Below are positions 7,176-12,137 of a stretch of DNA of 13,051 nucleotides, in pieces. Under the pieces are notes generated by a model that ran no database searches, was not told the origin of the DNA, and saw only the letters and a program-made list of their open reading frames with translations. Numbering within the stretch: position 1 is the stretch's first letter; every line of letters starts with the position of its first letter. Where the stretch lies: the NCBI GenBank assembly GCA_030727685.1, contig JANRBC010000149.1, forward strand, positions 1-13,051, in the 5' to 3' direction. This stretch comes from Ilumatobacteraceae bacterium (GTDB lineage Bacteria; Actinomycetota; Acidimicrobiia; Acidimicrobiales; Ilumatobacteraceae). The position numbers were made by a program, and so were the translations under genes.

Positions 7176-7868
7176 ATGAGCTCGTGGCGTTTCATTCATT
7201 TACGAGATTCTGCCGAAGCGGTTCACGCTCGTGAACTGCCCGCTGAGCGAGCGATTTGGCAAGCCTCGATAAGTGAGTCGGCGGTCGTTCTTGGCTCAAA
7301 GCAAAACCTAGACATCGTTAATCAGACGTCGTGTCAGCAAGATGGTATATCAGTTGTGCATCGCAGAAGCGGCGGTGGTGTCGTTGTGTTGCAGGCCGAT
7401 GCGCACTTGTGGATCGACTTTGTTGTGCCACGAGACGACGAACTTTGGCGAGACGACGTTGGCGAATCTATGTGGTGGGTCGGAGAACTTTGGGCAGATG
7501 CTTTAGCAATGTGTGAGATTGCCGATAGAGATCAACTGCGTGTGCACCGCGGTGGTCTTGAGCGTTCATCTCTGTCTGATCTAGTTTGCTTTGGCGGTCT
7601 TGGGCCAGGTGAAGTGACTTTGCATGGAGAAAAAGTCGTCGGCATTTCACAGCGCCGCACTCGCGAGATGGCTCGATTTCAGTGTGTTGTTCACCAGCGC
7701 TGGTCGCCAGATCTTTATCGACGATATTTATTGACTGACGTTGTTGAACTGCAGTCGCGCAATAGAGGCGTTTCGCTTGAAACTGAGATTTCACGCATCT
7801 CAGTTGCAGAAGTCGCCGGTTTGAGCCAAATCGCCGAAGCAATTGTCGAACTTGCCGCCAAGATTTAA
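7176..7868 (+). CDS. Lipoate-protein ligase A family protein (BPL/LPL domain)
   Basis: A 230-residue protein of the biotin/lipoate ligase catalytic fold, which activates lipoate (or moves octanoate) and joins it to a lysine of 2-oxoacid dehydrogenase or glycine cleavage proteins. Motifs are RRSGGGVVVLQADAHLWIDF (63-82), the region CFGGLGPGEVTLHGEKVVGI (138-157), and the conserved catalytic-type Lys153 followed by GISQRRTR (156-163). It lacks the separate C-terminal accessory domain of E. coli LplA, so it could be a ligase catalytic subunit, an amidotransferase-like protein, or an enzyme for another acid. The ATG at 7176 has no clear Shine-Dalgarno. No lipoyl-synthesis genes lie nearby, so its neighbours do not refine its role. 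Confidence 0.85.
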   Translation: MSSWRFIHLRDSAEAVHARELPAERAIWQASISESAVVLGSKQNLDIVNQTSCQQDGISVVHRRSGGGVVVLQADAHLWIDFVVPRDDELWRDDVGESMWWVGELWADALAMCEIADRDQLRVHRGGLERSSLSDLVCFGGLGPGEVTLHGEKVVGISQRRTREMARFQCVVHQRWSPDLYRRYLLTDVVELQSRNRGVSLETEISRISVAEVAGLSQIAEAIVELAAKI

Positions 7869-7878
7869 GAAAACCTAA

Positions 7879-7908
7879 GCAAGACCACTGTCTTGCCCGC
7901 CAACGGGC
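7879..7908 (+). terminator. Tandem hairpins after the lipoate-ligase-type gene
   Basis: Two hairpins follow each other 10 bp after the stop codon: GCAAGAC / GTCTTGC (7879-7885 with 7890-7896, loop CACT) and GCCCG / CGGGC (7895-7899 with 7904-7908, loop CCAA), sharing two bases. There is no T-tract. Such stems can end transcription inefficiently or protect the 3' end; they may insulate the dcw promoter from upstream read-through. Confidence 0.4.
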
Positions 7909-7936
7909 CCGGTGCTGAACCAGTCAATACACGTTG

Positions 7937-7953
7937 TTTTGGGCTGCCCAAAA
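7937..7953. promoter_or_regulatory. 17-bp perfect palindrome upstream of the MraZ boxes
   Basis: TTTTGGGCTGCCCAAAA is a perfect dyad of two 8-bp arms around one central base. It lies 12 bp upstream of the first MraZ-type box and 37 bp upstream of the -35. Neither strand has a T-tract after it, so it does not look like a terminator; a binding site for a dimeric regulator fits better. The regulator is unknown. Confidence 0.5.
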
Positions 7954-7965
7954 ATATCCAAAATA

Positions 7966-8012
7966 AGTGGGGAAAAGTGGTGAAATATGTTTGACAGTGG
8001 GGGCTAGTGGGG
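7966..8012 (+). promoter_or_regulatory. Four MraZ-type operator boxes on a 10-bp grid
   Basis: AGTGG[G/T]G occurs at 7966, 7976, 7996 and 8006 (GTGGGG, GTGGTG, GTGGGG, GTGGGG after the A), spaced 10, 20 and 10 bp. The grid position at 7986 holds a degenerate copy, TATGTTT. This matches the known MraZ operator design, TGGGN direct repeats with five-base gaps in E. coli and AGTG-containing repeats in mycoplasmas. The two downstream boxes fill the spacer between the -35 and -10 of the mraZ promoter, which predicts autorepression by the MraZ ring. Confidence 0.85.
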
Positions 8013-8019
8013 ATATAGT
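7991..8019 (+). promoter_or_regulatory. Promoter of mraZ and the dcw cluster
   Basis: A perfect -35, TTGACA (7991-7996), is followed by a 17-bp spacer and TATAGT (8014-8019), five of six matches to TATAAT. Transcription should start near 8026 and leave a leader of about 64 bases before mraZ. It is the strongest promoter seen in the window and overlaps the MraZ boxes. Confidence 0.85.
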
Positions 8020-8031
8020 CTCTGCAGGGAC

Positions 8032-8070
8032 TTAGAGGGAGCTCTAAAACCCAGTAATTAATGGGGTTTT
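8032..8070 (+). promoter_or_regulatory. Hairpins in the mraZ 5' leader
   Basis: TTAGAG (8032-8037) pairs with CTCTAA (8042-8047) around GGAG, and AAAACCC (8046-8052) pairs with GGGTTTT (8064-8070) around an 11-base AT-rich loop. The two share bases 8046-8047, so both cannot form in full. The second ends 10 bases before the GGAGG of mraZ, and its 3' arm with four T somewhat resembles an early terminator or attenuator. Confidence 0.4.
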
Positions 8071-8080
8071 GGGACAAGGC

Positions 8081-8085
8081 GGAGG
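8081..8085 (+). promoter_or_regulatory. Ribosome binding site deciding the GTG start of mraZ
   Basis: GGAGG lies four bases before the GTG at 8090. It selects this start over an in-frame TTG at 8069, whose extra seven residues would be read through the Shine-Dalgarno itself and are absent from the usual MraZ N-terminus. Confidence 0.85.
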
Positions 8086-8089
8086 AACA

Positions 8090-8503
8090 GTGTTTGTAGG
8101 TGCGCATGAGCGACAGTTGGACCCAAAGGGTCGCATCGCCTTGCCTGCCGCTTTTCGACCAAAGTTCGAGCCGAAATGCTATTTGGCACTTGGCCGAGAC
8201 AAGTGCGTGGATGTCTTAACAACTGAGACTTTTTTGGCCGTGGCCAACGATGCGATGGAAAAAGTTCGCCGTGGAGAAATGGATCGCAAAGAACAGCGAG
8301 CGTTGTCCTCGAACATGGTTGAAGTGTCAGTCGATGCGCAGGGCCGCATCAATGTTGACGAGAAACTGCGTGAATACGCGGGTCTCGAACTTAACTCACG
8401 TGTGATTGTTAGCGGCTCATTTGACCGAGTCGAAATTTGGGACCCAGAGCGCCATCAGCGCATCAGCGACTCTGGCACACAAGAACTAGCCGGCAACGAG
8501 TAG
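8090..8503 (+). CDS. mraZ: Transcriptional regulator MraZ
   Basis: DNA-binding regulator of the division and cell-wall cluster, with two AbrB-like half-domains that assemble into a ring. The product has 137 residues, slightly shorter than the E. coli protein (152). Both signature DxxxR repeats are present: DPKGR (11-15) and DAQGR (82-86), each followed by a hydrophobic strand. The N-terminus MFVGAHERQLDPKGRIALPA (1-20) is canonical. The start is GTG behind a GGAGG. Four boxes resembling known MraZ sites lie in its own promoter, so self-repression is expected. It is separated from rsmH by an unusual 226-bp structured region rather than the close spacing seen in many bacteria. Confidence 0.95.
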   Translation: MFVGAHERQLDPKGRIALPAAFRPKFEPKCYLALGRDKCVDVLTTETFLAVANDAMEKVRRGEMDRKEQRALSSNMVEVSVDAQGRINVDEKLREYAGLELNSRVIVSGSFDRVEIWDPERHQRISDSGTQELAGNE

Positions 8504-8504
8504 A

Positions 8505-8682
8505 GCGAAAGGGGGTCAAGCAACAAACTTTTCGCAACTGTCACGAGTTGTACAAGTTTCGCTTATCAGCAGTCTCCCGGTTAACAAAATGGATAGCCCC
8601 CAACTCCGCCCGCTTTCCATTTCGCTATCCGGGGAGAAATCCCGGAGGCACCGTTGGCCGGGGGGCTGCTGATAAGCGAGAT
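8505..8682 (+). ncRNA. Structured mRNA leader between mraZ and rsmH (mraW-motif-like)
   Basis: No protein gene fits this gap, but the plus-strand RNA folds strikingly. Hairpin 1 pairs 8505-8512 with 8528-8535; hairpin 2 pairs CAACT (8535-8539) with AGTTG (8546-8550). A continuous 30-pair helix joins 8556-8585 to 8653-8682, including the perfect 13-base arms CGCTTATCAGCAG (8560-8572) and CTGCTGATAAGCG (8666-8678) and six G-U pairs. Inside its apex GGATAGC (8591-8597) pairs with GCTATCC (8624-8630), followed by a GAAA-tetraloop hairpin (8632-8635 with 8640-8643). A cis-regulatory mraW RNA motif upstream of mraW (rsmH) has been described in Actinobacteria; position and complexity fit, but I cannot confirm the match without a covariance search. 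Confidence 0.75.
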
Positions 8683-8698
8683 AACGAGACACCACTAA
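8654..8698 (+). CDS. Possible 14-codon leader ORF inside the rsmH leader
   Basis: GGAGG (8644-8648) sits five bases before a TTG at 8654 that opens a 14-codon frame (MAGGLLISEITRHH) ending in TAA at 8696-8698. The arrangement closely resembles the GGAGG-CACC-TTG start of the DUF3040 gene. Ribosomes on this frame would unwind the 3' arm of the long helix and stop 31 bases before rsmH. It may equally be structural RNA with a chance Shine-Dalgarno, so confidence is low. Confidence 0.25.
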   Translation: MAGGLLISEITRHH

Positions 8699-8721
8699 GT
8701 AGTGACAGTTTGCAAGTTGCA
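8693..8721 (+). promoter_or_regulatory. Two short palindromes just before rsmH
   Basis: CACTA-AG-TAGTG (8693-8704) and TGCAA-G-TTGCA (8711-8721) are perfect inverted repeats six bases apart. They fill the space where a Shine-Dalgarno for rsmH (ATG at 8730) would be expected; none is seen. They could be protein-binding sites on DNA; as RNA, their 1-2 base centres would force shorter stems. Confidence 0.35.
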
Positions 8722-8729
8722 CAACATAT

Positions 8730-9704
8730 ATGACGACTCCAAAACCGCAAGAAGGTTCGCATCTTCCCGTCATGGTTGATGAAATTGTTGAATGCTTCGC
8801 TTCTGTGCCTGAGGGCATAATCGTCGATGCGACATTCGGTCTTGGTGGACACGCAGTGGCGATACTTAACGCTTACCCGAAACTGCAAATTCTCGGCCTC
8901 GACCAAGATGCATTTGCGATTGCCAATGCCGAAAAGATGATCGCTGAGGACGCAACTCTCAAGGGTCGATTGACGGTTCGTCGAGTGCGGTTTGATTCGC
9001 TTGGCGAAGTTCTTGCCGAAATGTCGATTGGTCAAATTTCTGGCGCGTTGTTTGACTTGGGTGTCTCTTCGCCGCAGTTAGATGTTGCTGAACGTGGGTT
9101 TTCATATCGCCATGACGGTCCGCTAGATATGCGGATGGATCAACGAAGTCTTTTGAGCGCGGCCGAAGTTGTCAACAGTTATGAAGAGTCAGAACTCTCT
9201 CGGCTTATCGCAGACAACGCAGATGAAAAGTTCGCTCGTCGAATCGCCAAGGCGATCGTTGCTGCTCGACCGATAACAACAACTTCACAGCTCGCCGAAG
9301 TGGTCGTAGCTGCGATACCTGCACCTGCTCGCCGTACGGGCGGGCATCCGGCCAAGCGAACCTTTCAAGCGATTCGAATCGAAGTGAATAAAGAGCTTGA
9401 GATTCTTGAGCGCGCACTGCAGATTGCAATTGATACGACCAAATCGGGTGGGCGAGTAGCCGTATTGACATACCACTCAGGCGAAAACCGCATCGTAAAG
9501 CGCGTATTTTCTGAGTCAGAGCGTGACTTCAATGTGCAAACCACAGCGTCGCCGTATTTGCACGAATCACAGTCGGGCGAGCGACGCACGCGTCGCGTGC
9601 GAGCCCCTAAGTATCCGTCCAGCAAAGAACAAACACTAAACCGTCGAGCAAAATCTGCGCGACTGCGCGTACTTGAAAAAACGCTCGTCGGAGTTGGTAA
9701 CTAA
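8730..9704 (+). CDS. rsmH: 16S rRNA m4C1402 methyltransferase RsmH (MraW)
   Basis: SAM-dependent enzyme that methylates N4 of C1402 in 16S rRNA at the ribosomal P site. The 324-residue product has the usual length. Motifs: HLPVMVDEIVECF (11-23), SAM-binding VDATFGLGGHA (32-42), LGLDQD (55-60), FDLGVSSPQLD (108-118), GFSYRHDGPLDMRMD (123-137), and later AKRTFQAIRIEVN and TYHSGENRIVKR, where many homologues read FHSLEDRIVK. The ATG at 8730 is the only start upstream of the conserved HLPV core, and an in-frame stop lies at 8703-8705. No Shine-Dalgarno is visible, so translation may depend on the leader structure. The next gene starts on the base after its TAA. Confidence 0.96.
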   Translation: MTTPKPQEGSHLPVMVDEIVECFASVPEGIIVDATFGLGGHAVAILNAYPKLQILGLDQDAFAIANAEKMIAEDATLKGRLTVRRVRFDSLGEVLAEMSIGQISGALFDLGVSSPQLDVAERGFSYRHDGPLDMRMDQRSLLSAAEVVNSYEESELSRLIADNADEKFARRIAKAIVAARPITTTSQLAEVVVAAIPAPARRTGGHPAKRTFQAIRIEVNKELEILERALQIAIDTTKSGGRVAVLTYHSGENRIVKRVFSESERDFNVQTTASPYLHESQSGERRTRRVRAPKYPSSKEQTLNRRAKSARLRVLEKTLVGVGN

Positions 9705-10229
9705 ATGGCAACTGCACTTGCATCGCGCCCGGCACCAGTGCGAATGCGTCGACCAGCAGGCTCTGTAGTGCAACCAGCACGTCAGCCGCGCGGTAAATCA
9801 AAATCTTCTTCGCGACCGACTGAGCGTCCAGACCTGCGGCTAGTTGAGACAGTTCCTGGAAAGAGATTTTCGCGGGTGACATCCGCGCTAATCGTGATCG
9901 CATTTGTTTTGACTTCGATCGTTGTCTTTCAAACCGTCATCGCCGAGCAGCAGTTGCGTCTAGACAAAATCAGTACTGAAGTACGACTTGCACGCATTCA
10001 CTATGACGAACTGAGACAGCGACGTGCCGAACTTCGCGCACCTGACTATTTGCGTGAAAAAGCGATGATGCTTGGTATGTGGCAGGGTATATCGGCTGAG
10101 TTTGAAGAAGTTCCTGCAGATGTTGTGGCGAGCGTAATTGCTGCAACCGGCGACATGGACAAAGAGATATTGAATCCGCCAATGCTTGAAGATCTTGTCT
10201 CTGGCAACATCAAGAATGTGAAGCCATGA
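9705..10229 (+). CDS. FtsL-like bitopic cell-division protein
   Basis: A 174-residue protein with a long basic, Pro/Arg/Ser-rich cytoplasmic tail (1-57), one membrane helix at about 58-79, and an extracytoplasmic coiled-coil-like stretch (about 80-112) followed by the motif APDYLREKAMMLGM (112-125) typical of FtsL/DivIC-type septum proteins. These form the FtsQLB-type complex that controls the FtsWI septal peptidoglycan synthase. Sequence identity in this family is low, so the call rests on topology and position between rsmH and ftsI, where ftsL is expected. The TAA of rsmH abuts its ATG, with GGAG 11 bases upstream. Its stop overlaps the ftsI start (ATGA), so the two are probably made in matched amounts. 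Confidence 0.82.
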   Translation: MATALASRPAPVRMRRPAGSVVQPARQPRGKSKSSSRPTERPDLRLVETVPGKRFSRVTSALIVIAFVLTSIVVFQTVIAEQQLRLDKISTEVRLARIHYDELRQRRAELRAPDYLREKAMMLGMWQGISAEFEEVPADVVASVIAATGDMDKEILNPPMLEDLVSGNIKNVKP

Positions 10230-12136
10230 GTACCGTCGCGGGTCGTGGTCGAGCCGGTTCTCGTGCTGGCTCTAAAAACCGAATTGACGCGAACCGTGTG
10301 CGCAGTTCCGAGATTTCATATCGTGCCGCTTCGGCAACGACCAAGACAAAAGACTATTTCACAAAAGATCTACGGGGCGGAAACATGCACAGGCGCATCG
10401 TCTCGATGTTCACGGTCGTGGCGATTTTGCTTTCACTTCTCGGTGTTCGTGTAGCGCTTCTACAAACTCTTTGGGCTAGCGATTATCGCGAGGCGAGTAT
10501 CTCGCAGAGAACTCGAGTGCAAGTCATGCGCGCAGAGCGTGGTTCAATTTTGGATCGCAACGGTCGCGAGTTGGCACTTCCCGTACCGACTCGTACTGTG
10601 TTTGCTGATCCGCGGTCGGTTGTTGACCCGGTCGGCGTTGCAAACGTCGTTGCAGGTGTGTTGCAACTTGACCCACAAGCCGAAAGTGAACTTGCAGCAA
10701 AACTGCAAAACAAGAAATCGAGTTTCGTTTACATCGCCCGCCAGGCAGAAAAAGAAGTTGCTGACGCGATATTGACTCTCGGGCTTAAGGGTGTTTCTTC
10801 ATATCGCGAGTCAGGACGTGCGCTTTCGAGCGCAAGTTTGCAGTCAGTAATTGGTCGCACTGATATTGACGGCGTCGGTATTTCGGGGCTTGAACTTAAG
10901 TATCACGACTTGTTAGCTGGGGTCGACGGTCGAATCGTCAGAGAAGTCAATAGCAGCGGAAAATCAATTGCTGCAGGTTCAGGCGAGGTTCTCGAGTCGA
11001 CGTCGGGTGGTCAGTTGACGACGACGATTGATCGAACTATCCAGTTTCAAGTTGACGGTATCGTCAAGCAACAAGTCGAGCGTCTCGGTGCTCGTGGCGG
11101 CACGGCCATTGTTATGGATACAAAAACCGGTGAGATTTACGCGATGTCGAATATTCGTATCAACGAAGATGGCAGCTATTCAAGTCGATCCGGAAACTTT
11201 TCATCAGTCGAGGCAAACGAGCCAGGATCTGTGGCTAAAGTTTTCAGCATTGCTGCGGCAATCAATGAGGGCGCTGTAAATACTGCTTCAAGCTTCAGTG
11301 TTCCTGGCTATCAAGTGTTCGACAAAGGCACTCAATGGGAATACAAAGTGACAGACGCATATCCCCATGGGCTCGAAGATATGTCGGTACGCAAAATCTT
11401 TGTCGACTCGTCGAATATCGGCACGATTCAAATTTCGAGAACTCTCGACACAAAAAAGAATCACGATTATCTGAAACTGTTTGGGTTTGGCACTAAGACA
11501 GCCGTCGAGTATCCGGGCGAATCTCGCGGTTCGTTGCGGCCAGTATCCAAATGGCAGGGCACCGAAAAGTTCTCGTTCTCTTACGGTTATGGCTACACAT
11601 CTTCTGCGTTGCAACTTGCAGCCGCGGTAAATGTCGTCGCAAACAACGGCATTTATGTCGCACCAAAAATGGTGCTTAAGACAACCGACAAAGAGGGCAT
11701 CACGACTTCAACTCCTGCTTCAGCGACTCGTCAAGTTCTTTCAGCATCTACTGCACAAATAATGACATCGCTTATGACCGATGTGGTTTGCTACGGCACC
11801 GGCAAGTTGGCAAAAATGCCTGGGTTAAGTGTCGCTGGCAAAACTGGTACGGCTTACAAGTTGCAAGAAAACGGCACTTATACGAATGATGAAGGCGCCA
11901 GAACGTACTTCGCATCCTTCGTTGGCTTCCTTCCGGCAAACAACCCACGCATGACAGTTCTGGTTTCGATTGATGAACCAGATCCGTATTCAAATGATCG
12001 ATTCGGTGGCACCGCCGCGGCACCGGTATTCGCGCGCATCGGTCAAGTGTTGGTAAACGAGTTGAACATTCGCCCCGAAGGCGATGATTTAGGGTGCGTC
12101 GGTTCGCGTCCTGCAGAACTCGGACCGAGCCACTGA
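10226..12136 (+). CDS. ftsI: Septal peptidoglycan transpeptidase FtsI (class B PBP)
   Basis: Penicillin-binding protein that cross-links septal peptidoglycan, working with FtsW. The 636 residues comprise a basic cytoplasmic tail (1-57), one membrane helix (about 58-80), the pedestal domain with RGSILDRNG (105-113), and a transpeptidase domain from about 265. All three active-site motifs are present: SVAK (Ser335 nucleophile, Lys338), SSN (395-397) and KTG (539-541). No PASTA domains follow; the protein ends soon after the transpeptidase fold. The first residue is fixed by the ATGA overlap with the ftsL-like gene. murE starts one base after its stop. It is the expected target of beta-lactams here. 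Actinobacterial names pbpB and ftsI refer to the same gene. Confidence 0.95.
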   Translation: MSTVAGRGRAGSRAGSKNRIDANRVRSSEISYRAASATTKTKDYFTKDLRGGNMHRRIVSMFTVVAILLSLLGVRVALLQTLWASDYREASISQRTRVQVMRAERGSILDRNGRELALPVPTRTVFADPRSVVDPVGVANVVAGVLQLDPQAESELAAKLQNKKSSFVYIARQAEKEVADAILTLGLKGVSSYRESGRALSSASLQSVIGRTDIDGVGISGLELKYHDLLAGVDGRIVREVNSSGKSIAAGSGEVLESTSGGQLTTTIDRTIQFQVDGIVKQQVERLGARGGTAIVMDTKTGEIYAMSNIRINEDGSYSSRSGNFSSVEANEPGSVAKVFSIAAAINEGAVNTASSFSVPGYQVFDKGTQWEYKVTDAYPHGLEDMSVRKIFVDSSNIGTIQISRTLDTKKNHDYLKLFGFGTKTAVEYPGESRGSLRPVSKWQGTEKFSFSYGYGYTSSALQLAAAVNVVANNGIYVAPKMVLKTTDKEGITTSTPASATRQVLSASTAQIMTSLMTDVVCYGTGKLAKMPGLSVAGKTGTAYKLQENGTYTNDEGARTYFASFVGFLPANNPRMTVLVSIDEPDPYSNDRFGGTAAAPVFARIGQVLVNELNIRPEGDDLGCVGSRPAELGPSH

Positions 12137-12137
12137 G

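Noticed and set aside
8069..8089. A TTG start giving mraZ seven extra residues
   Set aside because: The extension is read through the GGAGG ribosome binding site, and the GTG at 8090 yields the standard MraZ N-terminus.
8548..8570. A second promoter (TTGTAC with a TATCAG-like box) inside the mraZ-rsmH gap
   Set aside because: Spacing is far too short and the bases are already accounted for by the RNA helix.
8504..8729. RNase P RNA, tRNA or another housekeeping RNA in the mraZ-rsmH gap
   Set aside because: The length is too short for RNase P RNA, its conserved core sequences are not seen, and no cloverleaf can be drawn.
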